NCBI GenBank assembly: GCA_023269715.1
Contig: JAGDVO010000011.1
Coordinates: forward strand, 1 to 64,000
Length of the DNA: 64,000 nt
Direction: 5' to 3'
From: Thermosulfidibacter sp.
GTDB taxonomy: Bacteria; Thermosulfidibacterota; Thermosulfidibacteria; Thermosulfidibacterales; Thermosulfidibacteraceae
A model generated the notes under the pieces. That model made no database searches and was not told the origin of the DNA. It saw only the letters and a list, made by a program, of their open reading frames with translations. Each line of letters opens with the position of its first letter. Position 1 is the stretch's first letter. Of this stretch, positions 8,319 through 18,672 are shown in pieces. The position numbers and the translations under genes were made by a program.

Positions 8319-8941
8319 CAATGGATAACCTTTCCTATCCGATTCCACCTGACCCACCCCAACGGTGATTTTGCTTTTGTATCTATAGATAAGTATATTA
8401 TCAGGGCTTTGCCAATCACATCTTTCTTTGGTACAAACCCCCAAAACCTACTATCAAAACTGTTGTCCCTATTATCACCCATAACAAAAAAGCTATTTTC
8501 TGGAACCTTAACAGGACCAAAAAAATCCCTTGGACTCAATTCCTTAGGTATTACATTTGGGTCGATATGGATAGTATAAGGTTCCTTCAAAGGTTTACCA
8601 TTCAAATAAACAACTTTATTTCTAATCTCAACGATATCTCCTGGCAGTCCTATAACCCTTTTTATGTAATCCTTATCCTTGTCAAGAGGAAACTTAAATA
8701 CTATCACTTCTCCCCTTCTAGGCTCCCTAAAGCGATAAGTTATCTTCTCGACTAGTAGATGATCCCCTGCCAGAAGTGTAGGAACCATAGATTCAGAAGG
8801 AATTCGAAAAGCCTGAATAAAAAAGGTCCTTACAACCATAGCTACAATGAAAGCTATAAAAAGATCTTTGATCCATTCTCTTACCTTTACCTTTATACCG
8901 CCTTTTGCCTTACCCTCCTTAGTTATGCTTGAGGACTGCAA
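8318..8941 (-). CDS. lepB: Signal peptidase I
   Basis: Cleaves signal peptides on the outer face of the inner membrane. One N-terminal membrane segment (about [20 protein letters not shown]) is followed by the catalytic Ser in [12 protein letters not shown], the catalytic Lys in [12 protein letters not shown], and the [11 protein letters not shown] box. The best start is TTG 8941: AGGAGG lies six bases upstream, both inside the 3' end of lepA, giving 207 residues. A TTG at 8965 is further upstream without a site. No standard start codon lies between 8941 and the membrane segment. Confidence 0.92.
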   Translation of the reverse strand: MQSSSITKEGKAKGGIKVKVREWIKDLFIAFIVAMVVRTFFIQAFRIPSESMVPTLLAGDHLLVEKITYRFREPRRGEVIVFKFPLDKDKDYIKRVIGLPGDIVEIRNKVVYLNGKPLKEPYTIHIDPNVIPKELSPRDFFGPVKVPENSFFVMGDNRDNSFDSRFWGFVPKKDVIGKALIIYLSIDTKAKSPLGWVRWNRIGKVIH

Positions 8942-10715
8942 GAAACGCCTCCTGTGGTATCTCAACCTTTCCTATCATCTTCATCCTCTTTTTACCTTCC
9001 TTTTGTTTTTCGAGTAGTTTTTTCTTCCTAGTCACATCGCCACCATAACACTTTGCAAGTACATCCTTCCTGAGCGGCTTTATGGTCTCCCTTGCAATTA
9101 CCTTTTTCCCTATAGCAGCTTGAATCGCAATTTCAAACAGCTGTCGTGGAATCAGTTCTTTTAGTTTAGATACAAGTTCCCTGCCTCTCTCGTAAGCCTT
9201 ACTTCTATGAACAATAACTGAAAGCGCATCAACAGGTTTACCGTTTATCAGTATGTCCAATTTTACAAGGTCAGATTCAAAATACCCTATAAATTCGTAA
9301 TCTATAGAAGCATAACCTTTTGATAAAGACTTAATCTTGTCATGGAAATCAACTAGAATCTCTGCAAAGGGCACTTCATATTCCATTATAACCCTTGCGC
9401 CATCAATATAAGTAGTCTTTCTCTCCCTCCCCCTTCTCTCTATAAGGAGTCCTATAAGATTACCAACGTATTCGCTGGGTGTAATCACAGTAACAAGTAC
9501 GTATGGCTCTTCTATCCGATCTATAGTACTTGGATCCGGTAGTTTCTCAGGATTATCAACCATAACACCTTCTCCACTTTTCTTAACAACCCTATAAACC
9601 ACAGTAGGAGCAGTAATAATAAGCGATAGGTCAAACTCCCTCTCAAGCCTCTCCTTAACTATCTCCATATGAAGGGAACCCAAGAAACCACACCTAAATC
9701 CATAACCAAGTGCACCAGAAGACTCAGGCTCAAAAACCAAAGAAGCATCATTCAGTTGAAGCTTCTCAAGCGCTTCCCTGAGATTACCATAATCATCAGG
9801 ATTAACAGGATACAACCCAGCAAATACCATGGGTTTAACTTTTTTAAACCCAGGGAAGGGCTCTTTGGTAGGATTATTAGCATCAGTTATAGTATCACCA
9901 ACTCTAGTATCCCTTATATCTTTAATCCCTGTAATGATATAGCCAACCTCACCAGGACCAAGTATATCACAAGGTGTAGGATCAGGAGAAAAGACGCCCA
10001 CCTCCTCAATACTGAAAACTCTACCAGTAGACATAAGTAGGATCTTCATCCCCTTTTTCACAAATCCATCTATAACCCTTATAGTCGTCACGACACCCCT
10101 ATAGGAATCGTACCAGGAATCGAATATAAGAGCTTTAAGTGGCTTATTCAGATCACCCTTAGGTGGTGGAACCCTTTTAACTATAGCTTCAAGTAGTTCA
10201 TCTATTCCTACTCCATACTTAGCGGAGACACAGATAGCTTCACTTGCATCTATCCCCAGTATGTCCTCTATATCTCTTTTAGTTCTTTCAATATCAGCAC
10301 TTGGTAGATCTATTTTGTTTATAACCGGAATTATCTCTAAATTGTGTTCAACAGCTAGATAAGTATTAGCAATGGTCTGAGCCTCAACACCCTGAGTAGC
10401 ATCGACCACAAGTATAGCCCCCTCACAAGCTGCAAGACTCCTTGAAACTTCATAGTTAAAGTCCACATGACCAGGTGTGTCTATGAGATTTAAAATATAA
10501 CTTCTACTATCCCTTGCATTGTATCTCATTCTGACAGTTTGTGCCTTTATAGTAATACCCCTTTCCCTTTCTATGTCCATCTTATCCAAAAACTGTTCTA
10601 CAAGCTTCTCAGGAGGAACCGTACCTGTCTTCTCAAGAAGTCTATCTGCAAGAGTGGATTTACCGTGATCTACATGAGCTATTATAGCGAAGTTTCTTAT
10701 GAGTTCCCTATCCAT
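8919..10715 (-). CDS. lepA: Elongation factor 4 (back-translocase)
   Basis: A ribosome-bound GTPase linked to ribosome biogenesis and back-translocation. The 598-residue protein has the P-loop AHVDHGKST near residue 13, [19 protein letters not shown]-like domains, and the EF4-specific C-terminal domain ([17 protein letters not shown]). Length matches the family. The lepA-lepB order is the same as in many bacteria. No clear ribosome site precedes the ATG, which follows the gamma carbonic anhydrase stop by 11 bases. Confidence 0.97.
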   Translation of the reverse strand: MDRELIRNFAIIAHVDHGKSTLADRLLEKTGTVPPEKLVEQFLDKMDIERERGITIKAQTVRMRYNARDSRSYILNLIDTPGHVDFNYEVSRSLAACEGAILVVDATQGVEAQTIANTYLAVEHNLEIIPVINKIDLPSADIERTKRDIEDILGIDASEAICVSAKYGVGIDELLEAIVKRVPPPKGDLNKPLKALIFDSWYDSYRGVVTTIRVIDGFVKKGMKILLMSTGRVFSIEEVGVFSPDPTPCDILGPGEVGYIITGIKDIRDTRVGDTITDANNPTKEPFPGFKKVKPMVFAGLYPVNPDDYGNLREALEKLQLNDASLVFEPESSGALGYGFRCGFLGSLHMEIVKERLEREFDLSLIITAPTVVYRVVKKSGEGVMVDNPEKLPDPSTIDRIEEPYVLVTVITPSEYVGNLIGLLIERRGRERKTTYIDGARVIMEYEVPFAEILVDFHDKIKSLSKGYASIDYEFIGYFESDLVKLDILINGKPVDALSVIVHRSKAYERGRELVSKLKELIPRQLFEIAIQAAIGKKVIARETIKPLRKDVLAKCYGGDVTRKKKLLEKQKEGKKRMKMIGKVEIPQEAFLAVLKHN

Positions 10716-10726
10716 AGATAAGATTA

Positions 10727-11245
10727 TTAACCAAGCTTATAACTTTTTGCAAGTTCTACATAGTGAATCGCGGATTCCTTTATATTCTTCCTCTCTTCCA
10801 AGGTAATTTCTCTCACAATTTTAGCCGGTATCCCCATCAAAAGCACTCCTGGAGGAAACTTTTTACCAGGTGTCACAACACTACCAGCAGCCACTATAGT
10901 GTAATCCGAAACCTCCACACCATCCAGTATAATGGCACCCATTCCTATAAGACAATAGTTACCTATGGTACAGCCATGGATTATAGCTCTATGACCTATA
11001 GTAACATAATCCCCTATATGGGTAGGAAACTTCTTACTAGTTACATGAACTACAGAAAGATCCTGTATATTAGTAAACTTTCCTATCCTTATATAGTTTA
11101 CGTCGCCTCTTATAACTGAATTAAACCAAACACTCGAATTTTCACCTATAACAACATCACCTATAACATAGGCACTACTTGCAATGAAAACACTTTCATC
11201 TACAATGGGTTCCTTACCTTCATGGGAAACTATCACACCCATCAT
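10727..11245 (-). CDS. Gamma-class carbonic anhydrase-like hexapeptide-repeat protein
   Basis: The 172-residue protein is built of left-handed beta-helix repeats ([IV]G hexads such as [13 protein letters not shown]) and ends in an alpha helix, as in gamma carbonic anhydrases and the YrdA/CaiE group. Possible zinc ligands are His in SVVHVT, TIGHRA and IIHGC. Activity cannot be told from sequence because many relatives are inactive. Its start overlaps the mlaC stop (ATGA). Confidence 0.85.
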   Translation of the reverse strand: MMGVIVSHEGKEPIVDESVFIASSAYVIGDVVIGENSSVWFNSVIRGDVNYIRIGKFTNIQDLSVVHVTSKKFPTHIGDYVTIGHRAIIHGCTIGNYCLIGMGAIILDGVEVSDYTIVAAGSVVTPGKKFPPGVLLMGIPAKIVREITLEERKNIKESAIHYVELAKSYKLG

Positions 11246-11814
11246 GTCCTTCTATCCAACATATCAAGAAGTGCCCTAAATCCTTTCTGAGTTATAACAT
11301 TATTTATCTGACTTCTATAGTTGGCTACCATACTGACACCCTCAATATATATGTCTGCAACAAGCCACTTATCTCCCACCTGTCTTACTACAGTGATAAC
11401 GGGTATCCTCTTGCTATCATTGGTTATAACTTCGGCGTAGATTCTAGCACTCCCATCAAACTTCTCATCTTTCAGAAAGTTTATCTTTTCCCCATTATAC
11501 TTTATGAACTTTTTCGCGTAAACATAGGAAATATAACCTCTAAATTTCTTCTTAAAAGTTTCAAAATCATGTTTGCTTATTCTTCTATAGTGTATACCAA
11601 GTACACTCTTAGAGACATAATCCCAATCTACTAAACCATCTATTATATTCTCTATCTTTCCCCTTTTGACAGATTCATTCAAACTTCTGTTAGACACTAT
11701 GTTTATGATCTCCTCGGTTCTCTTTTTCGCAAATGAAAAGGGATCTTCTGCAGCAAAACTAACACCAACACAAAAAACCAATATTAAAAGCCCAATGGAT
11801 GCAAGCTTTTTCAT
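11242..11814 (-). CDS. mlaC: Periplasmic phospholipid-binding protein MlaC
   Basis: MlaC carries phospholipids across the periplasm between MlaA and the MlaFEDB importer. The 190-residue protein has a signal peptide (MKKLASIGLLILVFCVGVSF, cleavage near AA-ED), then the family's helix region and the DIYIEGVSMVANYRSQ motif near residue 155. GGAGGT precedes the ATG. It lies six bases after mlaA in a complete mla cluster. Confidence 0.92.
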   Translation of the reverse strand: MKKLASIGLLILVFCVGVSFAAEDPFSFAKKRTEEIINIVSNRSLNESVKRGKIENIIDGLVDWDYVSKSVLGIHYRRISKHDFETFKKKFRGYISYVYAKKFIKYNGEKINFLKDEKFDGSARIYAEVITNDSKRIPVITVVRQVGDKWLVADIYIEGVSMVANYRSQINNVITQKGFRALLDMLDRRT

Positions 11815-11820
11815 ACCGCA

Positions 11821-12618
11821 CTACCTCCTTATAAGTTCTCTTCTATAGTTTATATAGTAATTCCTAACCGCAATATAAGGATCAAAGGATTCCTTCTTTA
11901 TCTCGTCGTACAGATCCACATCCAAACTGAACTTGTTAAATCTATAGAAAGCCTCATACCCGAAGAAAGTCCATAAACTCATGACATAATAAGCAGGATT
12001 TCCAAAGGTGTCCACCACCTCCCCGACTACATCCCTGATAGTAGAGGGACCATAAAAGGGAATATAAAGGTAAGCCACTTCACCTATACCATAGTAACCA
12101 AGGGTTTGTCCGAAATCTTCATTGGAATAATTTCTATCCATACCAAAACACTCACCTGCGGAATCGGCAAGACCTCCCAAACCAGTTACAACATTAACTA
12201 GGAATCTGACAAACTCATAGCCAGCTTTATCAAAGTTACCCTGCAGAATTGAATTTATAAACCTTACCGGAAAAAGACTATTATACATGAAGTTATCTAA
12301 ACTCTTTCTTATAGCTTCGGGTATTACATAACCATAAGCTTTTGCAGCCGGTCTCAAAACCCAATAATACAGCTTATCGTTAAAAGTAAAAGAAGCCCTA
12401 TTTACAGGCTCGAAAGGATCAGGAATATCCTGTTGGGCAACGATAAATTCTTCCATCATACCATTGATACCATTTTGAGTTTCATTCGTAGTTGAGAGAT
12501 TAGCTGCTTTACTAGTACCATTATCCACACTGATCTTATCATCAGCTAACGCGTATTTCGCACCGATCGTCCCAAAGAATAGAAAAGCCACTAAAAGTAG
12601 GACACATAATCTCCTCAT
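11821..12618 (-). CDS. mlaA: Outer-membrane lipid asymmetry protein MlaA (VacJ)
   Basis: MlaA removes misplaced phospholipids from the outer leaflet of the outer membrane. The 265-residue protein shows [18 protein letters not shown], the FVVNTVTG-like [14 protein letters not shown], and [12 protein letters not shown], all hallmark segments. The signal peptide looks type I (cleaved near ALA-DD); the Cys at position 5 precedes the hydrophobic core and is not a lipobox, so unlike E. coli MlaA it is probably not a lipoprotein. It overlaps the mlaD stop (ATGA) with its ribosome site inside mlaD. Confidence 0.93.
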   Translation of the reverse strand: MRRLCVLLLVAFLFFGTIGAKYALADDKISVDNGTSKAANLSTTNETQNGINGMMEEFIVAQQDIPDPFEPVNRASFTFNDKLYYWVLRPAAKAYGYVIPEAIRKSLDNFMYNSLFPVRFINSILQGNFDKAGYEFVRFLVNVVTGLGGLADSAGECFGMDRNYSNEDFGQTLGYYGIGEVAYLYIPFYGPSTIRDVVGEVVDTFGNPAYYVMSLWTFFGYEAFYRFNKFSLDVDLYDEIKKESFDPYIAVRNYYINYRRELIRR

Positions 12619-13103
12619 TTTAATCCTCCTTCTGATCCACTTGAAGAACTTTCACCTGTACCTCCAAATATATACTTACCTATAGCATCTTCAATACTAA
12701 AAGCAGGTTGGGTATTAACAATCTTCTCTCCAGGTTTTAGATAGTTTACAGAAGCGCCTGGCAAAATCTCGACAAATTTTTCACCTATCAAACCCTTCGT
12801 TTTTATAGCTGCAATCGAATCATCAGGGATCTTAACTTTGTCACTTATGGACATATCAACTATAGCGGTATAGTTTTTAGGATCTATATAAATTTTATTA
12901 ACCCTTCCTATCTCAACACCACCAATTTCTACAGAAGCACCCACCTTCAGACCACCAACATTTGTGAACTCTGCTTTCAAGTCGTAATAACCACTGCCTG
13001 TAAGTAACTCCATTCTACCCAGTTTTATAGTTATCCAACCAAGCGCAATAATACCTATCAACATAAAAATTCCCACGCCTAACTCTATCCTTTCCCTATT
13101 CAT
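12615..13103 (-). CDS. mlaD: MCE-domain substrate-binding protein MlaD
   Basis: MlaD forms a hexameric ring on the inner-membrane transporter and receives lipid from MlaC. The 162-residue protein has one N-terminal membrane anchor ([18 protein letters not shown]) and one MCE domain ([20 protein letters not shown] ... [10 protein letters not shown]), then a Ser/Gly-rich tail. It begins at the mlaF stop (TAATG). Confidence 0.93.
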   Translation of the reverse strand: MNRERIELGVGIFMLIGIIALGWITIKLGRMELLTGSGYYDLKAEFTNVGGLKVGASVEIGGVEIGRVNKIYIDPKNYTAIVDMSISDKVKIPDDSIAAIKTKGLIGEKFVEILPGASVNYLKPGEKIVNTQPAFSIEDAIGKYIFGGTGESSSSGSEGGLK

Positions 13104-13861
13104 TATTTACACCCCCTTAACGCTAATCCTGAGCCTAAAAACTCCTTAACAAAAGGATCTTCAGTCTTTTCCATATCCTCGGGTTTACCAAAAAAGACGA
13201 TTCTCCCCTCATTCAAAACAGCCACCTTATCAACAAAAGCAAAAATACCCGGTATATCATGGGAAATTACTATCTCGGTAAATTTTTTCGCATTATACGT
13301 TTCCTCCATAAGATTATAAATTGAAATGGTAGTTATAGGATCTAAACCTGTAGTTGGCTCATCAAAAAGCATTATTTCAGGCTCAAGAACCATACACCTT
13401 GCAAGGGCAGCCCTTTTTCTCTGTCCTCCTGACAACTCTGCAGGATACTTCCATTCCATACCCTTTAACCCAACGAGTTCAAGATTCTTTAAAACTATCT
13501 CCTTTATTTCTTCCTCCTTTAATTTCTTTTTTTCTCTGAGCGGAAAAGCAACATTATCATAAACAGTATAGGAATCAAAGAGCGCACCACCCTGGAAAAG
13601 ATAACCAAACTTTTCCCTTATACTCTCCAACCTCTTACCAACGGCACTTACTATGCTCTCTCCATCAACGAGGATATCGCCTTTATCAGGTTTCATTAGG
13701 CCGACTACATGCTTGAGTAGCACACTCTTACCAGTTCCGCTTTTCCCAACGATAGCGACTCTTTCCCCTTCAAGTATGGTCAAATTAATACCCCTTAGGA
13801 CCTTTTGTCCTTTCAAAGTCTTATAAATGTCTCTAATTTCTATCTTTACCCTCCTTTCCAT
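13103..13861 (-). CDS. mlaF: ABC transporter ATPase MlaF
   Basis: Supplies ATP hydrolysis for Mla phospholipid transport. It contains Walker A GKSGTGKS, signature [13 protein letters not shown], Walker B IMLFDEP and the switch His in VISHDIPG. The MlaF-type [16 protein letters not shown] segment is present. ATG 13861 has AGGGG five bases upstream; a GTG two codons earlier would lie on that site. 252 residues. No mlaB (STAS) gene is nearby. Confidence 0.95.
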   Translation of the reverse strand: MERRVKIEIRDIYKTLKGQKVLRGINLTILEGERVAIVGKSGTGKSVLLKHVVGLMKPDKGDILVDGESIVSAVGKRLESIREKFGYLFQGGALFDSYTVYDNVAFPLREKKKLKEEEIKEIVLKNLELVGLKGMEWKYPAELSGGQRKRAALARCMVLEPEIMLFDEPTTGLDPITTISIYNLMEETYNAKKFTEIVISHDIPGIFAFVDKVAVLNEGRIVFFGKPEDMEKTEDPFVKEFLGSGLALRGCK

Positions 13862-13869
13862 AAACACCC

Positions 13870-14646
13870 CTAAAAAAGGATACTTGTCAAAACGTAATCC
13901 ATAACTAGAATAAGTATACTTGCTATCACCACCGCTCTAGTTGTCGCTCTACTTACACCCTCTGCTCCAAATTCAGTATGGTAACCCTCATAACAGCAAA
14001 CCCAGAACATAAGAAGACCAAAAACGATGGACTTTACCAAACTCATATTTATATCTTCCGCTTTCACATAATGGGAAATATCCCCAAAGTATGTTCCAGG
14101 ACTTAAACCGAGTAAATTCACAGAAACCACATAACCTCCAAATATTCCAACAACATTAAAAATGGAGCATAAAAGGGGAAAAGAAACGAGAGAAGCAATG
14201 AGATTAGGAACCATTATATACCTAAAAGGATTCAAAGCCATAACCTCAAGTGCGTCTATCTGTTCGGTTATCTTCATTATACCTATTTCCGCAGTAATGG
14301 CAGAACCTGCCCTCGCAACAACCATCAGGGCACTTATAACCGGACCAAGTTCTCTTAGCATAGAAAGGGCAACAGCTGGGCCTAGAAGAGACTCCGCACC
14401 AAATTTATTAAGAGCGTAATAAGATTCAAGAGCAAGGACCATCCCCGTGAAGATACCTGTAAGAGCAACTATAGATATAGATCTATAACCTATAAAATGA
14501 ATTTGTCTTAAAACCCTTTTGAATTTAATAGGCTTAGCAAAAATCCAGAAGATGGTAACAAAAAGAAAAAGACCAAACCTACCAAGAGATATCACAAAAT
14601 CCAAGCAAAAAGCTCCAAGTCTCCTAACAAAATCTACAAAAACCAT
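13870..14646 (-). CDS. mlaE: ABC transporter permease MlaE
   Basis: The inner-membrane permease of the Mla system. The 258-residue protein has five to six hydrophobic segments and the MlaE core ELGPVISALMVVARAGSAI followed by EIGIMKITEQIDALEVM. It is the first gene of a tightly packed series running through mlaF, mlaD, mlaA, mlaC, the gamma carbonic anhydrase, lepA, lepB and hemD, and has a strong promoter at 14685-14713. Confidence 0.95.
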   Translation of the reverse strand: MVFVDFVRRLGAFCLDFVISLGRFGLFLFVTIFWIFAKPIKFKRVLRQIHFIGYRSISIVALTGIFTGMVLALESYYALNKFGAESLLGPAVALSMLRELGPVISALMVVARAGSAITAEIGIMKITEQIDALEVMALNPFRYIMVPNLIASLVSFPLLCSIFNVVGIFGGYVVSVNLLGLSPGTYFGDISHYVKAEDINMSLVKSIVFGLLMFWVCCYEGYHTEFGAEGVSRATTRAVVIASILILVMDYVLTSILF

Positions 14647-14684
14647 CTAAAAACCACACCTCTATATGGTGAAAATTTTTCTCC

Positions 14685-14713
14685 ATATTATCCCTAAGAA
14701 GGTTTATTATCAA
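14685..14713 (-). promoter_or_regulatory. Promoter of the mla-lepA-lepB-hemD operon
   Basis: Minus-strand TTGATA (14708-14713) and TAATAT (14685-14690) lie exactly 17 bases apart, leaving a leader of about 30 bases before mlaE. The rest of the spacer up to 14918 shows no gene; a weak plus-strand TATAGA near 14876 may serve the next gene. Confidence 0.65.
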
Positions 14714-14918
14714 CATACAAATCTAATCAAGTTACATCAGTAGTTCATTAATTACTTATAAAGTTATAATCCTTTTTCCTCGAAGTCAAGACAAATTCTT
14801 TCCAATCCTATACCTTAAAGTATGTAGTATATCGGCTTTCCCTAACCTCTTTACTTACCGGACACTTAAAAATATCCTATAGATAAGTATTTTAGACCAA
14901 ATCGCCTTAAAGAAAAGT

Positions 14919-16019
14919 ATGGGCTCAAAGGTTTGTAGGGTATGTAAAGGAGAAAGAATCATCTCATCAATCATAGGGATATGCAGAAACTGTATAGGGT
15001 CAAATTTCAAAGACATAAAAGAGACTCTTAAAGAGATCCACAAAAATACAAGAAAGACCTTTTTTCTTCCAGATACAGACTCCTGCCAGAGAGAAGGTAT
15101 AAAATGTAAAACATGTTTCAGATACTGTTTGATCCCGCAAGGTGGATATGGATACTGTGGCTTAAGAAAAAATCTAAATGGGAAGCTTATAGGACCCGGA
15201 TCGAAGGAAGCGAGGGTAAGCTGGTATCTAGATCCTCTCCCAACAAATTGTGTAGCAGATTGGATCTGCCCAGGATGCTCAGGTATAGGTTACCCGAAAT
15301 ACGCCTACAGAAAAGGACCAGAGTATGGTTATTACAATCTCGCAGTTTTTTTTGAAGCCTGCAATCTGAACTGCCTATTCTGTCAAAACTGGCATTTCAA
15401 ATACAGAACCTTCGATCAGCACTATAGGACTATAGAAGAATTCCTGGAATCTATAACTCCTCAGGTATCCTGTGTATGCTTCTTCGGGGGAGATCCCTCA
15501 CCTCAAGCTCCGTTCGCCATAAAAGCCGGCACTGAAGCTATAAAAAACAAGAAAAATAAAATACTAAGGATATGCTGGGAAACAAATGGTCTTTTCAACC
15601 CTGGAGTCCTAAAAAAGGCAATAGAATTATCACTTAAGACAGGAGGTGTTATTAAGTTTGACATTAAGGCAATAACACCTGAAATATACTATGCTTTAAC
15701 AGACGGTAATATTGAGTTGGTTCTCGAAAACCTCAAGATGGTAGCGAAACATATAAAGGAAAGACCTGAAGTTCCATTACTCGTTGTAAGCACCTTGCTT
15801 ATACCAGGATATGTAGAAGAGGAAGAAGTTGAAAAAATAGCTAGATTTCTGGTAAATATCAATCCAGAAATCCCCTATAGAATTCTGGCATTTTCCCCTC
15901 AGTTTTATATGAGAGATCTTCCATTAGCCAAAAGAGAAGTTGCAGAAAGAGCTCTCGAAAGAGCAAAGAAAGAAGGACTTACCTATGTTTCGCTCGGAAA
16001 CGAACACATTCTAAAATAG
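14919..16019 (+). CDS. COG1180-type radical SAM protein (PflA / AmmeMemoRadiSam-like)
   Basis: The 366-residue protein has an N-terminal zinc-ribbon-like Cys pair set (CRVCKGE ... CRNC), then CKTCFRYCLIPQGGYGYCG, the cysteine block seen before the radical SAM domain in the AmmeMemoRadiSam enzyme group, then the cluster motif CNLNCLFC near residue 148 and FFGGDPSPQ. It resembles pyruvate formate-lyase activases, but no glycyl-radical partner lies beside it; nrdD is 12 kb away and has its own nrdG. Substrate unknown. It stands alone on the plus strand between the mla and TCA operons, and its stop codon is inside a large bidirectional hairpin. Confidence 0.75.
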   Translation: MGSKVCRVCKGERIISSIIGICRNCIGSNFKDIKETLKEIHKNTRKTFFLPDTDSCQREGIKCKTCFRYCLIPQGGYGYCGLRKNLNGKLIGPGSKEARVSWYLDPLPTNCVADWICPGCSGIGYPKYAYRKGPEYGYYNLAVFFEACNLNCLFCQNWHFKYRTFDQHYRTIEEFLESITPQVSCVCFFGGDPSPQAPFAIKAGTEAIKNKKNKILRICWETNGLFNPGVLKKAIELSLKTGGVIKFDIKAITPEIYYALTDGNIELVLENLKMVAKHIKERPEVPLLVVSTLLIPGYVEEEEVEKIARFLVNINPEIPYRILAFSPQFYMRDLPLAKREVAERALERAKKEGLTYVSLGNEHILK

Positions 16020-16056
16020 GAAAGAGACTACCCTCAAAAGGGTAGCTTCTTTCCTA
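16017..16056. terminator. Bidirectional terminator between the radical SAM gene and korC
   Basis: An inverted repeat with 18-base arms (16017-16034 and 16039-16056, two mismatched positions, CAAA loop) lies between two convergent genes. The first arm starts at the stop codon TAG. Confidence 0.75.
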
Positions 16057-16063
16057 CGACAAT

Positions 16064-16618
16064 TTAACCTACAATACTTTTCCCGTATTCGTATCCAACC
16101 TGAAACGCCTTAAGATTGACTTCTTCGGTACCAGCAGGAACGGTATCCAAAACTGATTTTTCCATAGCTTCCTTACTGACAACACCGGTAACCGCTGCAA
16201 GGAAACCACACATTACTATATTTAAAGTAAGTCTTCTTCCCACCTTTTCCTCTGCAAGACGGGTTGCGGGAATCTTGAACAACTTCTGGTTAGGCTTTAG
16301 ATCCCCAAGTCTCACCAGCTCTTCCTCTACTATGAGGATTCCATCATCCTTTAGAGAAGGGTAATACCTAGTATAAGCTTCCTGCGACATAACTACCAGT
16401 ATATCGGGTTTAGTAACATAGGGATAGAGTATCCTATTTTTAGAGAGTATAACCTGGGCAGAACAGGCACCACCTCTTGCCTCAGGACCAAAGGACTGTG
16501 TTAAAGTAGCCTCTCCTCCCTCAAATATAGAGTAAGCTTTTCCAAGCACATAACCCATCATTATTATACCTTGCCCACCAAAACCGGCCAATCTTACCTC
16601 AATTCTATCCCTATCCAT
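16064..16618 (-). CDS. korC: 2-oxoglutarate:ferredoxin oxidoreductase, gamma subunit
   Basis: Part of the enzyme interconverting 2-oxoglutarate and succinyl-CoA with ferredoxin. The 184-residue protein has the gamma-subunit opening RLAGFGGQGIIMMG, SFGPEARGGACSAQV and PDILVVMSQEAY. It is the last gene of the TCA operon and overlaps korB by eight bases. The substrate is inferred from the adjacent sucCD genes. Confidence 0.9.
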   Translation of the reverse strand: MDRDRIEVRLAGFGGQGIIMMGYVLGKAYSIFEGGEATLTQSFGPEARGGACSAQVILSKNRILYPYVTKPDILVVMSQEAYTRYYPSLKDDGILIVEEELVRLGDLKPNQKLFKIPATRLAEEKVGRRLTLNIVMCGFLAAVTGVVSKEAMEKSVLDTVPAGTEEVNLKAFQVGYEYGKSIVG

Positions 16619-17480
16619 TATTTACCCCCCAAGGAACATACTTATCTCCCAATCTCTTCTTCATGATTTCATTGTAATTATCAAGCCACGTTGGTCTTTC
16701 CGTATCTACAAACTCGCCAACAATTATAGGATCCTCATAATTTGTAATAGCTACTTCTTTCGTATCTATACCATGCTTTACGACACTTTTCTCCTTGAAC
16801 AACTTCATCATGTCAACACTACTACCAAGCCTATTTCTCCTCATGTAGAGAGTTGGACAAGGAGCAAGGACCTCTATAAATGCAAAGCCTTTTTTCTTCA
16901 ATGCTTTAACCATACTCCTCTGTAACTGAACAACATGATAAGTGGTCCACCTAGCAACAAAAACCGCTCCACAACTTGCAACAAGATGGGGAAGATTAAA
17001 TGGTATCTCTGGACTTCCATAGGGCGTCGTTGTGGCAAGCCTACCAAAGTGTGTAGTTGGGGCAACCTGTCCACCGGTCATACCATAGTTAAAGTTATTA
17101 ACACATATAACCTTTATATCCATGTTTCTCCTTGCAGCGTGTATAAGGTGATTACCTCCTATAGCTGCAAGATCTCCATCACCAGAATAGACAACCACCG
17201 AAAGTTCAGGATTCGCTAACTTCAATCCAGTAGCAAAAGGAATGGCTCTACCGTGAGTTGTATGGAAAGAATCCAACCTCAAATAACCCGCAACTCTTCC
17301 TGTACAGCCTATTCCTGAAACTATAGCCAACTTATCAAGAGGTATACCACATTCAAGAACCGCCCTTGCAAAACAGTTAACACTTGTACCTATACCACAA
17401 CCTGGACACCATATATGAGGCATCCTGTCAGTTCTTAAGAACTGCTCAACTGGATTTTCTCTATAAGTTGTCACACTCAT
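16611..17480 (-). CDS. korB: 2-oxoglutarate:ferredoxin oxidoreductase, beta (thiamine-PP) subunit
   Basis: Binds thiamine diphosphate and a [4Fe-4S] cluster. The 289-residue protein has WCPGCGIG (Cys25, Cys28), SGIGCTGR, SFHTTHGRAIPFATGLKLAN and the TPP motif GDGDLAAIGGNH at residues 100-111. Its start overlaps the korA stop (ATGA). Confidence 0.93.
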   Translation of the reverse strand: MSVTTYRENPVEQFLRTDRMPHIWCPGCGIGTSVNCFARAVLECGIPLDKLAIVSGIGCTGRVAGYLRLDSFHTTHGRAIPFATGLKLANPELSVVVYSGDGDLAAIGGNHLIHAARRNMDIKVICVNNFNYGMTGGQVAPTTHFGRLATTTPYGSPEIPFNLPHLVASCGAVFVARWTTYHVVQLQRSMVKALKKKGFAFIEVLAPCPTLYMRRNRLGSSVDMMKLFKEKSVVKHGIDTKEVAITNYEDPIIVGEFVDTERPTWLDNYNEIMKKRLGDKYVPWGVNNG

Positions 17481-18658
17481 TTCAACGCCTCCATTATAGC
17501 ATTATAGATATCGTTAGGATCATGAACTCCCGCACCAGCATGCCCCACAGGAATAACAGGGCACCTACCAGCCACAACTCTCTCTATTTCCCTTGCAACC
17601 TGAGCCCTAACGTTTAGCTCTGGAACAACTATAGCTTTAACTTTATCAGCAATCTCTCTTATCCTTGGCTCAGGTAAAGGCCAAACAACTATAAGTCTAA
17701 GCAAACCAACCTTTACACCCCTTTCTCTCGCCATCTCAATTCCCCTGAGGGCAACCCTTGCTGATATACCGTAGGACATTACAACAATTTCAGCACCATC
17801 CGTATCCATCTCTTCCCATTTCCAGATCTTATGGGCATTCTTGTATATCTTATCACAAAGTCTCCTTACCAGCTTATTGTGAACGGTTACATCAGTAGCT
17901 GCAGGATAACCCCTCTCATCGTGCGTAAGACCGGTAACATGAATCCTATAACCGTCACCCGCCTTGACCATATTAGGAACGAGATCATCATCGGGCTCAA
18001 AAGGTAGATATTCTCCAGGTTTCTTATCTGTCCATCTCCTTTCAACAACCTTTATCTTCTCAGGTTCAGGGATAATAACTTTTTCGGTCATATGTCCTAC
18101 ACACTCATCCATCATGAACATAACAGGAACCCTATAGATCTCAGCAAGATTAAAAGCATCTATAATAAAATCAAAACACTCCTGAGGAGAACTTGGGGAA
18201 ACAGCTATTATTTCATAATCTCCATGTGATCCCCATCTTGCCTGCATCATATCAGCCTGAGCCGGTAAAGTAGGAGTACCAGTAGATGGACCTCCTCTTT
18301 GAACATTCACAAAGACACAAGGCGTTTCAGTCATAGCTGCAAGACCAATATGTTCCATCATAAGAGAAAAACCAGGACCACTCGTTACCGTCATAGCCTT
18401 AAGTCCTGCCCAAACAGCACCCTGTAAAGCTATTGATGAAGCTATCTCATCTTCCATCTGGATGAAAACACCACCAACCTCTGGAATTCTTGAAGCGAAT
18501 CTTTCAACTACCTCTGTTGACGGTGTAATAGGATAACCAGCAGCAAAACGGCAACCAGCAGCTAAAGCACCTTCGCAGGCAGCATGATTACCATCCAAAT
18601 AGTGAGCACCAGTCAAAACTCCCTTAGGATCTGCTGTAGTCCATTTAATATTGGCCAT
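17477..18658 (-). CDS. korA: 2-oxoglutarate:ferredoxin oxidoreductase, alpha subunit
   Basis: Carries the pyrimidine-binding domain for TPP and the CoA site. Landmarks in its 393 residues are GNHAACEGALAAGCRF, AGYPITPSTEV, QMEDEIASSIAL, TVTSGPGFSLMMEHIGLA and RGGPSTGTPT. AAGGAGG precedes the ATG. KOR is reversible with low-potential ferredoxin and so serves reductive carbon fixation as well as oxidation; the direction cannot be read from the sequence. Confidence 0.94.
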   Translation of the reverse strand: MANIKWTTADPKGVLTGAHYLDGNHAACEGALAAGCRFAAGYPITPSTEVVERFASRIPEVGGVFIQMEDEIASSIALQGAVWAGLKAMTVTSGPGFSLMMEHIGLAAMTETPCVFVNVQRGGPSTGTPTLPAQADMMQARWGSHGDYEIIAVSPSSPQECFDFIIDAFNLAEIYRVPVMFMMDECVGHMTEKVIIPEPEKIKVVERRWTDKKPGEYLPFEPDDDLVPNMVKAGDGYRIHVTGLTHDERGYPAATDVTVHNKLVRRLCDKIYKNAHKIWKWEEMDTDGAEIVVMSYGISARVALRGIEMARERGVKVGLLRLIVVWPLPEPRIREIADKVKAIVVPELNVRAQVAREIERVVAGRCPVIPVGHAGAGVHDPNDIYNAIMEALK

Positions 18659-18672
18659 CTTATAACCTCCTT

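Noticed and set aside
8319-8444. N-terminal extension of HemD
   Set aside because: It is the lepB gene in another frame and has no HemD similarity; ATG 8318 overlaps the lepB stop.
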